Source: Heterostelium album PN500 (Eukaryota > Evosea > Eumycetozoa > Acytosteliales > Acytosteliaceae). Taken from it: a stretch of 64,000 nucleotides of DNA. The notes under the pieces are model-generated. The model saw only the letters and a list, made by a program, of their open reading frames with translations, ran no database searches and was not told the DNA's origin. The position numbers were made by a program, and so were the translations under genes. The DNA lies in contig NW_008805073.1 of NCBI RefSeq assembly GCF_000004825.1, positions 372,001-436,000 of the forward strand, read 5' to 3'. How positions within the stretch are numbered: the first letter of the stretch is position 1; each line of letters starts with the position of its first letter. Shown here one piece after another: positions 11,002 to 23,597 of this stretch.

Positions 11002-12784
11002 ATGATCAAAGTAGAGAACTTTGAATTAAATTCAGATAAATATTTTTATTCTACATTTCCAGAGATCTCGATTCCAGATCAATCATTGACATCCTATCTC
11101 TTACCCTATCTTCAAAGACATGGTAAGAAAACTATTACTATTGATGGTGTAACCGGTAGAGAATATAGTGGTCTTGAAATAAAGTCAAATATTGAAAAGG
11201 TAACAATTAATTTACACACAATTGAATCATATATATAATATTAATCTTATATTTATTATTTTTTAAAAGGTTGCTAGTTTCTTAACTAAATTAGGATTGA
11301 AAAAAGGAGATGTAGTTGGTGTTATCCTACAGAATGTACCAGAGTATTTGATGATTTTTCATGGTATCCTTTTGATCGGATGCGTTGCTTCGACCATCAC
11401 TGGTGACTACCAGATCGAAGAGATCAAAAAAACCATTGGTACCGTCAATCCAAAACTATTAATTACACAATCAATCTTTCAAGATAAGATTGCCGGTATC
11501 ACAAAGGAGATTCCATCCATCCAGAATGTCGTTGTAGTAGGCGATGTCATTCCAAATACAATTCCATTTCAAACCGCTTTAGATACACCAATAAATGTAA
11601 GTATAACTATTAATGAATATACATCTGATTAGTATTGTTTTATTTACTAATAAAAACATGCACAAAACAAAAACCAGTATCCAAATGTAAAGATTAATAG
11701 TTATGAAGATTTGGCAGTTTTACCTTTTAGTAGTGGAACTACTGGACTACCAAAAGGTGTGATGTTGACTCATCGCAATCTGCTCTCGAATATGCTGCAG
11801 ATCCAAGCGGTCGAGTCACCGACTTACACTTATAATGAGGTGGTTATTGGTGTCATTCCATATTTCCATATCTATGGAATGATCTTCTTTTTGTGTGTTT
11901 GTGTCAAGGCTGGAATCAGCAGTGTCTCACTACCGCGATTCGATGCACTCTCCTTTCTAAAGTTGATCGAAAAGTATAAGGTAACGATCACTTTCATTGC
12001 ACCACCCGTAGCCATTCTCTTTGCCAAGTCACCAGTGGTCGACAAGTTCGATATCAGTTCACTGCGTGTACTGTTCAGCGGTGCCGCTCCACTCTCTGTC
12101 AGCGTTGAGAACGCTATCAAGCAGCGATTCGGTGGAAGAATACACATTAAGCAAGCATACGGACTGAGCGAAGCTTCACCAGCGATTGTCATCACTCCGT
12201 ATGGCGCGAACAAGCCCGGAACCAGTGGAATGCTTCTGCCCAACCAAGTGCTGAAGATCCAGGATATCGCCACCGGTGAAATCAAAGGTGCTGGCGAACT
12301 CGGAGAGATTTGTGTTCGCGGACCCAACATTATGAAGGGATACTTTAACAACCCCAAGGCAACGGCCGAGATGATCGACGCCGACCGATTCCTGCATACC
12401 GGTGATGTTGGCCGTATCGACAAAGACGGCTATCTCTACATTGAGGATCGTGTCAAGGAGTTGATCAAGTACAAAGGATTCCAAGTGGCGCCAGCCGAGC
12501 TCGAAGGTCTGCTGCTGAAACACGAAAAGATCTCCGATGTCGGAGTGATTGGAATTGCGGACGAGGTATCCGGTGAGCTGCCACGTGCCTACGTAGTCAA
12601 ACAAGCCAACCAACAGGTCACTGTTGAGGAGATTCAAACATGGTTAAACGGTCAAATCGCACACTACAAGAGACTGAGAGGTGGTATCATTTTCATCGAT
12701 CAAATTCCGAGATCTTCCTCCGGTAAGATTCTTCGTAGAGAATTAAAAGCTAAAGTATTAAGTTTAGAACAATCAAAATTATAA
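11002..12784 (+). CDS. 4-coumarate-CoA ligase-like acyl-CoA synthetase, peroxisomal, three exons
   Basis: ANL-superfamily adenylating enzyme that activates a carboxylic acid with ATP and CoA. Exons 11002-11199, 11270-11596 and 11678-12784, all phase 0, give 543 residues, typical for the 4CL family. Motifs are in the expected order: the AMP-binding loop FSSGTTGLPKGVMLTH at the start of exon 3, QAYGLSEASP, the TGD-containing hinge region HTGDVGRIDKDGY, EDRVKELIKYKGFQVAPAELE, and the C-terminal GKILRRELK with the catalytic Lys. The protein ends in SKL, a canonical peroxisomal PTS1 signal. The substrate cannot be read from sequence; hydroxycinnamate, fatty or polyketide-type acids are all possible. 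It is followed 234 bp later by URB1 on the same strand. Confidence 0.92.
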
Positions 12785-13018
12785 TTTATAAAAACAAAAC
12801 AAAAAACATATAAAACAAATAAAAAATAATAATAATTGTACAACTAATAATATAAATTAGAATTAGAATTTCATTCGTCTTTTCATTTTCATTTTTTTTC
12901 TTTTGTTTCGTTCGTTTTTGTTTTTATTTTTTATTTTATTTTTTCATTTTTCATTTAAATTTATCTTGATCTATCAAATCAAGATATATATATTTATATA
13001 TAAAGATATTTATCAAAT

Positions 13019-16000
13019 ATGTCTATTAGAAAACAATCGAAAGTTAATTACTTTCGTTTAAATGTAAGTAATTCATTATTAATATTTATTGTTATTATTG
13101 ATTCACACAAATATTAATATAAATGTTTAAATCAGTGGTCAGAGAGACCTGAAGATTTCAAATTAAAAGATGACAGTGGTGAAAGTTCAAAGACACAATC
13201 TTTTAAGAAGCAGAGGAATCAATATTACGGAGAGGAAGATCAGTATAAGAAGAGACAACAAGAGCTATTAGAGGATGAGTTGAGTGAAGGATTGACTCTT
13301 GACTTGTTTGTTAAATTGTTGACTTCAAAGAGACCGACCGACAATGAAATCGCTTTGAAGCGAATGATCTCATTGATTAAAGAGGAGAAAGAAAAGGACG
13401 GTGGTAGTAGTAGCGCTTCGTTGAACTACAACAACCAGGTACTGTCACCGCTCTTCAAATACCTCAGACAATCTCAGTTGACAGTGGAGCTATTCCATCT
13501 CTGGGATCAATATACAGATAAGCCCGATATGTATCGTGATGTCTTTGTTGTGCTGCTAGAGTTGTTCTCTATGATCTTGGTGGTGAACGACGATCCATCG
13601 CTGACAAAGGTCAACAAGCACATCAGTGAAACAATAACAGAGAAGAAACTGGCTACTCTCATAGAGAACGTCAACAACTACACTACCAACCAACAAGATA
13701 CACTTCAACTATCTATCAACACCTATCGTATCTTTACAGCATTGACACAATCCTCATTGAAACTAGCGAAATACATTCAATCTAAATTCCCATTTTCATC
13801 ACCTGTAAGTAGCAGTTAGTTAGTTAGTTAACAATCATTTTTCTTATTATTAATATGTTCAATACTATTGATATTTAAATTTATTTAGGCATTTGAAAAA
13901 GCAATGACAGATATATCATCGTTGGGTGCCTATCATGGTACACGTCCATTTACTTTGAGATTTATCTTGGCGTTTTTGAAACACCGTAGTTTTAAGCTGA
14001 CAAAGTTTGTTGTCGATAGTAAACATCTGCTGGTTAGATTCTTTGGAAAGATAAACTATGATCATCATTATGTATTGTTGGATCTCGTTGAGTCACTCGA
14101 CCAGCATATTCTACAGCCACAAATCCTTACACACCACGAGCGTCTGAAGTTCTTCAATAAGAAGTTCCTTTCGCGTATAGCGCTTGCTTTCTCAAAGGAC
14201 GATATGCCAGAGGATGCTCGTGATGCAATCGCGCGGTTCCTTACGGTGTTGTGCACGTCTAACGCCGTTGGAATTGCACCGCTCGATCCCCGATGGCACT
14301 ATTCCCGTGGCGACCAAGAGTTGTCGGCCGAGTCGACACTGATCCACAACATCATAGTCTCGCTGAATCCCGCCAAGTTCCAGCAGCACCACGCACTCTA
14401 CACCAAGATTATCCACTCTTGTCCCGATCTCTTTTTCAAGGTGGACTACGCGCTGCCTTCGCTCTCGATGTACTGGTTCAACCGGACAACAATGCTGGTC
14501 AAGACGTTGATGTCAACGATCCCACGCCCACCGAAACGCAGTCAATTGCTACTGAGTGGCGGCATCCCCGACTCTCCACACACACTGATCGCAATGCTCA
14601 TTCCATCGCACATGTCAAATTTCGAATTCGAACATAAACTGTCGCCTTTCGTCGCTTATAATCAAGCGATTCTCTATCAGTTGTGTTTGCGTCGTGTCAA
14701 TACCGTATTGATGGAATTGTCACATTGGGCATCGACACAACAACAACAACAGGTTGGATCAATCGATCGATTCATACAAGATCTCAAACAAGGTTTGAAA
14801 GAGAGAATGTTATCGATCAACTACTTCAAAGAGAAAAACAAAGAATTCAAATCCAATGTATTACTCTACGGTCAATACATTGGTATCCTCTCTGAATATA
14901 CAAAGTTAATTGGAAGTCAAGAGTATCTACCGATCAGAATATTCGATCTTCCACTCCTTATGAAATCGGATGCAATGATTCAAAAACAATTCATTCAAAT
15001 CATCTCAAATTCCAAGACATTCCAAATACCATCTCAATTATTTTCCAATTTAAATGAATCAAATGGTAAAGTAGTAGTTAAACAAATATTTTCATAACCA
15101 ACTAACTTTATTTATTTCTTTTTAGAATCAATATTGGTAATGATTTTGAATTTATATTTAAATAATGATAATTGTAATGAATTGAAATCACTCTATCAAA
15201 ATCTATTGTTCAAGTTATTATCGATTAACAATTTCTTTGCTGGTCTGGAGCAGGAGATCGATATCTGGATTGAAAATGTAGATATCAACTCAATGAAATT
15301 CCTCGTAAAGATTTTGATTGATACCAATGCATTGAAGTTCCAATTCATTGATGTTTGTCAGCGTGTCTCAACCAGTCTTTTCGGTAGTAATAAGAACTTG
15401 GTTAGTCCAGTGATGGTAGCAGCCATTTCCAACTGGTTGTCAGACAGCGCCACTCAATCAAATCAAGACATCTCCAGTTACCTATCAAAGGTTATTCTCT
15501 CGGTTGGCTCAAACCAAAACTCTGCCAAAGTAGTCCTCTCTTTCTTCCATCTTGCACACCTCAAGAAAGAACAACCGCAATCCAACATTCAAGAGCTGGT
15601 CAATGCCAATCTCTATCAAACACTTCCGGCAATTCTCTCAGCGCAAATGTCAAAACAATTGGCATCTCACCATCAACTTGTTGCGCACTCGTCGCTCTCC
15701 TCTGATAAAACTATCAAGCAAATCGATCTGCAACAACACGGTATATTGGAATCATTGTCACTCCTCTCCATTGCCAGTCCAACACTACAGATTGAACTAC
15801 TTAATAGTTTCGAATGGCAAATGACATTGACCAATCAAATTAAACAACTTCCACCAAGACGTATTGCCTCGATCATTCCAATAGTTCTACATCTCATCGA
15901 GTCGATTAAAGATGAACAGGCGCAGCAGTATCTCTTTGATATAGTATCATTGATTTTCGACCAACTACTCTCAACGAAATCACCTAAAGCCATCCAATTG

Positions 16001-19000
16001 GCAGGTGAATTCCTTCAGTCACAGTATATCCTCAAGAACTGGTTAGCTAGTCACCAAGTTTCTCAACTGCTTTTGCAACTCTTCCAATGTCAGGATGCAG
16101 CTGCTCTAGAGTTGTGTAGGCAACCAGTGATCCTTCTCATTGAAAAATTCACCAACGATGTAAAATCCAATCAATTGGAAACCAACTCTTACAAATCGAT
16201 AGAATTGCTAATTCCATTCTTTGACTTGACCGTTTGTCTTGATATCGCCACCCTTTTGCAACCGCATCCAACATCCGCATTGTTTATCAATACCATTCAC
16301 ATGATTGCACAGAGTAAACCATATGACACCAACCAACAACTAGTCAAACTATTGAAAGAGGATCTCCAAGTTGATTTACAAACAATAGATTCACTAGTGA
16401 TAAAGTCACCACCTTTAATGAAGTTGAAGTTATCCGATAACAGTCAACAACAACAATCTATTAGAAATCAATTATTTAAACTCTATCAATTTTTATTGGA
16501 GTATTCAAAGCAGTCGGATCATTCTGGTTTAGAGATTGCAATCTATCATCTATTGCTATCAACTTTGTCCAACCCATCAGTATTCCATAATGCAAGTTTC
16601 TACAGTTGTTTCAATGAAGATGTTTTAGTATCCTTTGTCCAAAATCCAAACAAGATCCGCTTGTCCATTGTCAGTATATTGGGAATGACCAGTATTATCA
16701 GTGAAAAGACAATCCAAAAGATAATCTCAATGGCCAACATTGAGAAGATTTCAAATGTCAAAGGAATCAATTGGATTCAAGTTCTTTACTCTCTCTATTG
16801 CCAAAGCAGATCGGATCAAGAAACAACCAAGATGATTAGAGACAGTCTGTATCATACCATTGACAATCAATCTATCTTTAAGAATAATTCCGACTCGAGT
16901 CTACGTGTTTTGAAGATGGCATTTGAAATGGTTCTATTCATCGCCAGAATCAAGGAATTAAATAGCGAGGATTTCATTAAGCAGCAATCAGAGCATTTGC
17001 AAATGATATTGTTAACAACTGTCAAGATGGAACAACAGACCACCAAAGTAAAGAGTGTTTTTGCATCTTCACTCGTCCGAGCATTGAAGCAATCGGAGCA
17101 CTCACTTTTAGAGTCGTTCCACTTGGAGCTACTTCCATTCTATGCTCACATGTTGAAATCCGATGAGAAAGAGAACATCATCAACTTGACAGTGGGAGGT
17201 GAATCGTCGTTGACAAAGAATTCACTATCGTTGGCACTTGCAATTGCAGAGACATCTAGAGACACTGCCAAGTTGATCCATTCAACACTGCTCTCAGCGG
17301 CAAATCAACGATTTGTTTGGTCACATCTGAAACTCTTGAATGACAATGATATCGCAATGCGAAACAATCCAATTAGATATATTCTGGCACGTATTATCTA
17401 TTTGGTATTCCTCAAGGACAAGAAACTTTGCAACAATGCAGTGTTCTTGGATCACATTTTTGAATCGTATCAAGCAACCACTCATCCAGTCGATCAACTT
17501 CTCTATCGTGTCATCTACCTTCACCAGATCAACAATCCATCGTTGACCGAAGAGCGTATTGGAAGATGGGGATACAACTATAAGGAGAGTATGAGTTTCA
17601 ATGGTTTGCTCATTGCCAACACACTCTTTAGCGAGAAGCTACTGGAGCATTCCATTCAAAACTACCCAGTCAATGCTAAATCAGAGATGAACACCGAGTT
17701 GCGACCAATCAACGCGAATGAATATGACCAGGTTGTCTCTGCGAATGCTACCTATGCCTATGACCCTGCTTTCTTCCTTCGTTTGTTCAAACAACTCTTG
17801 TCGACAGCAACACAAGACTCTCTCAACAGAAGTGCATTCTACACTAATGGTCCGTTGTCCTTTACTCTTTGTTCTCTCTCGTCCAATGAGAAATCGATTC
17901 GAAAGTTGGCCTACAATGTTTTGTTCAAGTTTATCGAGTTGATCGAGCCATGGAAGACAACCAGCAGAACCGCCAAAGATCAATTGCGTGTCCTCAAGCT
18001 ACTCAAGAGTAGTGTCAAAGGCAATGAGCAACACATTCCAGCAGTCTATGTAAACTTTTTGAACAATGCCATCAAGATATTCACCAGAGATACAACAATC
18101 CATCCGACTCTACGTCACGAAATACTCAACTATTTCCACAATACTCAAAAGATTGATTTCCACACCATTCCATTTATGGGTAATCTATCAATTGAGTTGG
18201 CTACCAAGTATAAATCAATTCTATGGATATTTGATATTGTTAATCAGTCTTTACCAAATCAAAATGTAAGCAGTTTAACAAGTCGAGTTTTTTATTGTTG
18301 TAAACAAACAACAGTTTATTAATTATTATTATTTTTTTATTTAGACAACTGATATAATTAAAAAGACTGTAAAATTCCCAGAGTTATTATCTATTTTTGA
18401 TAATCAATCTGTTAAACTTAAACTAAAGTTGAGAATAATAGAGCTTTTGAAAGGATTCTCAAAGTCTGGTGGTGTTTTGGTTCTCTCACAATATGGTATC
18501 ATTCCTTGGATATCAAATGTTCTCTCCAACGGTAGTTTACCAAAGAAACTATTTGATACCGTTTTGGAGTTGCTAAATACAATCCTTTCTTCACTTCCAA
18601 GCAATATCAAGGATTTCCAAGAATCTACTTTCATTTCAAACTATCTTTTAAATTATATTTGTAAGTAACTTTTTAATTTTTTAGCACTATACTCGATGAT
18701 TAATCCTTTTTACATTTCATATTTATTATTAGTATCAATCGAGTGGACAAACGAAATTATTACTATCGTTGTCAATAGTTTACATTGTATAGGATATACT
18801 TTATCAAGCTTACAATCTAACCTTTCGATTTCCATTGATAAGATTCAAAGTCTTTACGCAAAGATTAAAACGATTCGTGATCACGAGCAATCGAATACAG
18901 TGAAAGAGTTGGTCGTCAAATTGATCTCATCTAACCATGTCAATTCACTCAATATTAATTCCAAACTCAACAGTATTGAAACCTTAAAGTCAGTTACAAA

Positions 19001-19391
19001 CGTAGTTGCACAGTCAATTGACTATGCTTCCGGTTACCTGTCAGCTCCAAAGCTCCAAGTTGGAAAGAAGCTGTCTTTGATTAACAATCTTTTAGAATGG
19101 ATTCAACAATTGTTGTTATCCAACTTTGGATTGGTTAAACATACTAGTGATATCACATACCAAGCAAAATCATTGGTCCCTTTTATTCGTATGAATGATC
19201 GAAAACAAGATTCGACAATCATAATTAGGTTAGCAAATGTATTGTTAATGTCAACTTACTTCTCAATGTCAAACAATAAGCAATTTATGGAGATAATTAA
19301 TCGACTGCCTCATCCAACAACAGACGTCAATATTTCCAACACCAACATCAATGAATATTGTTTAGCAATAGAAACAATTTTAAAACATTAA
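13019..19391 (+). CDS. urb1: URB1/Npa1-like nucleolar pre-60S ribosome biogenesis protein, six exons
   Basis: Large nucleolar helical-repeat protein that acts in early 60S subunit assembly. Exons 13019-13063, 13136-13804, 13889-15065, 15126-18265, 18345-18660 and 18733-19391 sum to 6006 nt (2001 residues), within the family range. The N-terminal URB1 domain is recognisable in exon 3 (ISSLGAYHGTRPFTLRFILA; LDLVESLDQHILQPQ; FNKKFLSRIALAF; HSCPDLFF). The C-terminal domain spans late exon 4 (FYTNGPLSFTLCSLSS; KSIRKLAYNVLFKFIELIE) and the following helices. The rest is Leu-rich helical sequence. Only one large exon carries long unbroken helical repeats. Introns are short and AT-rich, and each junction preserves frame. 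I am confident of the family; the exact first exon (15 codons) is less certain. Confidence 0.87.
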
Positions 19392-19520
19392 TAAAATTAT
19401 AAATAAAAAAAACTGAACATAATCATAATTAAAAATAAATATGATATATCCAGGTTCTTAAATACATTTGAAATTGATTATTATATTAACGGTTTTTTGT
19501 CCTTCAGAATCATCATTAGC

Positions 19521-19592
19521 TCCCTTTTGGTCTAGTGGTGAGGATTTTCGCCTGTCACGCGAAAGGCCCGGGTTCAATTCCCGGAAGGGGAG
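19521..19592 (+). tRNA. tRNA-Asp, anticodon GTC
   Basis: 72-nt tRNA without an intron. A-box TGGTCTAGTGGTG and B-box GGTTCAATTCC are present, with the anticodon loop CCTGTCACG giving GTC (Asp). The acceptor stem pairs TCCCTTT with AAGGGGA (one G-T pair), followed by a G discriminator. A short T-run follows at about 19601. In dictyostelids, regions beside tRNA genes are known targets for retroelements, which fits the odd sequence just downstream. Confidence 0.97.
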
Positions 19593-19615
19593 AAATAAAA
19601 TTTTACCACTAAATT

Positions 19616-19631
19616 TTACCGCATGCGGTAA
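19616..19631. repeat. Perfect 16-bp palindrome downstream of tRNA-Asp
   Basis: TTACCGCATGCGGTAA is its own reverse complement and begins 24 bp after the tRNA end. It is extended by an imperfect outer repeat (TAAATTTTA before, TAAAATTTA after), so it could form a long hairpin or cruciform. It is far richer in GC than its surroundings. Confidence 0.85.
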
Positions 19632-19649
19632 GTATTAAAATTTAAAAAT

Positions 19650-19985
19650 TCTGGATGTTTGGCTGACCACCATCTCTGTGACTCTTCAAGATGAAAGTGA
19701 TCTTTTCACTGGAGAGGAAAGTTTAAGCCCAAGACTCTTTGGCCAAGTTGGTCCATTAGTAAGCCTTAGAGAACTTGGGTCGTGGGATCGATCCCGGGTT
19801 TTTACAAAAATTTTCCCGACTTGAAAGGAGCGCGCCACGTACTAATCTAGTATCAAATACTATCTTGGACCCCACGAAGTTGACACCAACAGTAACTAGC
19901 AGGCTTATCACAGGTGAACACCGAGTGGTTTACACACGTACCCGCTTAGAATTCTAAGTGGCTTAATCCCTCTAACAATACTCCT
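19650..19985 (+). mobile_element. tRNA-like / SINE-like block downstream of tRNA-Asp
   Basis: A roughly 330-bp block of higher GC content set in very AT-rich DNA. It has a near-perfect Pol III A-box (TGGCCAAGTTGG, 19740-19751) and a B-box-like GGATCGATCC at about 19786-19795. The 46-bp start-to-start spacing matches tRNA genes, and a TTTTT terminator follows at about 19799-19803. The acceptor and anticodon stems do not pair well, so it is not a functional tRNA. The 180 bp beyond the T-run is of similar composition and ends near CTCTAACA. It could be a tRNA-derived SINE, a tRNA pseudogene in a larger element, or a solo LTR of a tRNA-targeting retroelement (TGTTTGG...TAACA ends). Only copy number would decide. 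Confidence 0.45.
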
Positions 19986-20571
19986 AAATATAATAAATAA
20001 ATACTCAACTCAAATATTAAATTTGAATATTTAATATTTATTATAAATATATATCAAATATATTTTAATATAAATATTAAATAAATATAAACTTTATTAA
20101 ATTTATAGATCTATAAATTAAATAATTTTCTAAACCTCGATCGGTTATATCAATAAAATTATTATTAAATGTTAATATAACAACACTATGTGAATGAATT
20201 GAAGTACGATATAATTGAATTGAATTATTTAATTTTATAATAACACTAATTAACACATTTTTCACTTTGACATACAAAAATACATATGTATATATTCATA
20301 TTTGTATGATTTTTTTGAAAAATACAAATAAAACAAATTATTTTTTTTTCATATATATATAGTTCATTGACTGTTTATACCATTATAAAAGGATCAAGAT
20401 ATTAAATGAATGTTTAGGAGTTGAATTGATTCGTGGTGCGTTGTACTTGTACGGAATTTAATTGGTTAACTTAATCTATTTGAAAAACATACCAGTGTGT
20501 AGAAATTTCAAACTACATATGTCATACTATATGTCATACAGTCATTGACTAATTACATATATAATAAAATA
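19986..20571. other. AT-rich spacer between the tRNA-linked block and the hAT element
   Basis: Very AT-rich, with ATATAT tracts and short palindromes such as TCATACTATATGTCATAC near 20520-20540. No coding signal. Confidence 0.5.
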
Positions 20572-23500
20572 GTTATATCACAGTCTGTGAGACTATATAG
20601 TAGTCGGTGTATAGTATTTAAATTGCTAATACACCAAAAAATACATAAAGTCAAGTGATTAAAATCAAAAAACGTTTTATAAACTATATATGATATATGA
20701 CATACATATTCACATGTGAAATGTAGTATAAATTTTTTAATTTCAATAGTATTACTGATATTATTTGATTTATTATTTAACTCTTGTAACTATTTGAATA
20801 ATATGTTTTCAAACACTAACTTTGATCATAAATTTGGTATATGTGCGATGGGGAGGTAAATTCAAGATTTTGAAAAATATTTATCAAATATTTAACAATA
20901 TTTATGAATTTTTTTTAAATTTATTTTTTGATTTCACATTTATTACAATTATAAATTTTTGATTGATTCAGTGTTAGAGTTTTAGAATTTATTAATAATA
21001 ATTAATTTTATAATAGTTATAAAATGAGTGAAAAATATCACCCTTATAGTTCATCTGATAAAGAAATAAAAAAAAGATCCAATAAATATAATAGTTCTAT
21101 TTATGAACACTTTTTTAAATTTATAGATTCGAATGATAAGAATTTAATTAAAATGAAGTGTAAATACTGTCAAGTATTTTCTTTTAAATACGATAAGGTA
21201 GACAAAAAATCAGTGTCTAGTGGTTTAGGATGGGCACATCTTGAGAGTAAGATTTTTAAATTTAACAAAATAATAACAATTTCAAGTGATCTGATTGTCC
21301 TATTATATTTCTTTCTCTTTAATTTTTTTATAGATGTGAGATTATCTTGCCACAAAGAAAGTGAAATAGATTGGTCGTATGTCGCAGAACAAAAAAGGAA
21401 AAAAGCAGAAACACTTGCACTTGCTATATCAAAACCTTTTAGTCAAGGTGTATCAGAGTATGTATATATGATCTTAAATTGAATATTCAATTATTAACTA
21501 TATTAAAATAGGGAATTATTAATAGATTTAGTAATCAAAAAAAATCTTCCCTTCAACTTAACAGAGGATGAGAGATTTAAAAATTTTATTTCATCGTTAA
21601 GACCAGAGTTCAATTTAGTTGGTGGAGATACTATTAAAAATAGAATAATAAAAAGATATGATGATCAAGTTGTACAACTCAGAGAGTATTTCAAGACTAT
21701 GGATTCCAAAATCAGTTTCTGTTTCGATATCTGGAGTGTCAAGGATATCTCTTTTTTGGGTGTAACTGGTCATTGGATCGATAGTCAATTTAAAGCTAGA
21801 AAGTGTTTGTTAGGAATGGAGAGCCTAAAAAGCGATAAAACAGGTAGGTATTGTAAAATGAATTTTTAATTTACAATTTATTAATTCAATCAAATATTAT
21901 TTTATTAACATGATTCAGGTATAACTCTATCAAAACTTTTTTTTGATGTTATAGAAAAGTTTGATATCTCCAAAAAGATAATGTGCACCACTTCTGACAA
22001 CTGCTCGAACAACCACACTACAGTGGAGAACATTGTCAAAAACCAAGATCCTTCCAATGATTACAAAGGATTCCAGGGTGGACATATTTTATGTTTAAAC
22101 CATGTGATTAATTTAGGTAAGTGAATATAATAAAAATAATACATTAGCTATTCAAGTTGTATAAAAATAAAAAAAATATTAAAATATTAATATTTTGTTT
22201 TAAACAAACAATTTGTTCCTATACATCATTAAATTTATTAACCCTTCTTTTTCAGCAATAAAAGCATTTATAGGAGATAAATCAACGAAATATCTTTTCG
22301 ATAAAATTCACTCCTATGGTTCAAATTTAAGAAACTCCAGTAACCAAACAGATGCTTTTTTTGGGTAAGAAACACAATTATAATTTTTTTTTTTACATAA
22401 TTAATAAAAAATTTTAAAATTTTAGAATTTTCGAAATTCTAAAAACTGAAAAGAAGGACAGGTTAAAGCCAAAAGTATTGAACCCAATCCGTTGGTCATC
22501 TGCTTTTCAGATGACTAGTAGATTCATCAGGATCAAAGATGCAGTTGATTACGACATTAAATATAAGATTACGAAACATGATATCCATCTCACTACCGAT
22601 GAATGGGATATCATCAAACAAATCAATAAATTCTTGGATGGTGTGGATTTTATTACTTTGGCATTACAAGGAGCTGATGTTAATCTGTCTTGCAGTTTAC
22701 CTGTGTATGGTCGGCTCTTGGACATTGGAGAGGAATGGAAAACCAATAAGATTCTCAAGACTGCTGCTGAAGCCTTTTGGAAAGAAATAGATGTATGTAA
22801 TCATATTTTATTAACATTTGCATTTTCAAATTTGAAGGTTTTTTAAAAAAACTTTTTTTTTTGAAAACTATTAATCATATAAACATTCATAAACTTTTTA
22901 GGGTTACTATACAACACTTGATTATGGAATAGAACCATTTTATATCTCAACTTTTCTTGCACCATTCACCAAATTAGAGGTATTTAAAAGTGAATTTTGG
23001 AAAGATTATTGGAATAACATAAACAATTCAATTGAATCAATTTATACTAAATATGGAGGTACTAAGGGAAATAAAACCAGTATAGAATCAGTCAAACCAG
23101 AGATGGATAGAATGAAGTTTATTTTATCCACTCAAAAGATAGTAAGTTAAATTAATTTTTATATCTACACTATCAATACTCTTATTATATTTATTAATTT
23201 TTATTTTTATTTCAACAAGATTATTGTTGAACAAAATGAGAATGAATTGTCAAAATATAAAAATCTACCAACTACATTCTCAAATGACTCATTGCAGTAT
23301 TGGAAAGAGAATCAAATTGAGTTCCCAGTTCTATCTAGGATTGCTAGAGACTATCTCGCCATTCAATGCACATCTACACCTGCAGAGATTGAATTCCGTT
23401 ACAGCTCTGACATGCTCACTAAAAATAGGTGGTCTCTTGGGAAAACAGTTATCAAATCACAAGTCTGTTCTAACAGCATTTCTAAATTAGATTTTATCAA

Positions 23501-23597
23501 ATAATCAATTAAATAAATCAATTAAATTTAATAATATTCATCTATTAATAGTACTGAGGAGTGTTGAATAATCCAAATCACAGCACTGTGATATAAC
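20572..23597 (+). mobile_element. hAT-type DNA transposon with inverted ends
   Basis: The left end at 20572 (GTTATATCACAGT then CTGTGA) matches the reverse complement of the right end at 23597 (GTTATATCACAGT, G, then CTGTGA) apart from one base. Inside each end is CACAG...CTGTG, and CAGTG/CAGTC is the usual start of hAT termini. The element encloses a single complete hAT transposase gene in the correct orientation. A possible 7-bp target duplication TAAAATA occurs at 20565-20571 and 23601-23607, but the right copy is 3 bp outside the matched end and hAT duplications are normally 8 bp, so the exact borders are uncertain. Confidence 0.72.
21024..23504 (+). CDS. hAT transposase with N-terminal BED-type zinc finger, eight exons
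   Basis: Exons 21024-21246, 21334-21457, 21512-21843, 21919-22116, 22256-22364, 22426-22792, 22902-23141 and 23220-23504 join in frame to 625 residues with no internal stop. An N-terminal BED-like finger (CKYC followed by HLEN..SCH) precedes the hAT RNase H-like core: FCFDIWSVKD with the first acidic residue, then TTSDNCSNNHTTVENI, a hydrophobic CLNHVINLAI motif, and PIRWSSAFQMTSRF with the RW signature. The C-terminal dimerisation domain is clear (IARDYLAIQCTSTPAEIEF...DMLTKNRWSLG). It is spread over seven introns with good splice sites, unusual for a cut-and-paste element, and could mean either a young active copy or a domesticated gene. Confidence 0.85.

Noticed and set aside
11872-12423. 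183-codon antisense frame within the 4CL-like gene
   Set aside because: A shadow of a GC-richer exon; the plus strand carries every ANL motif.
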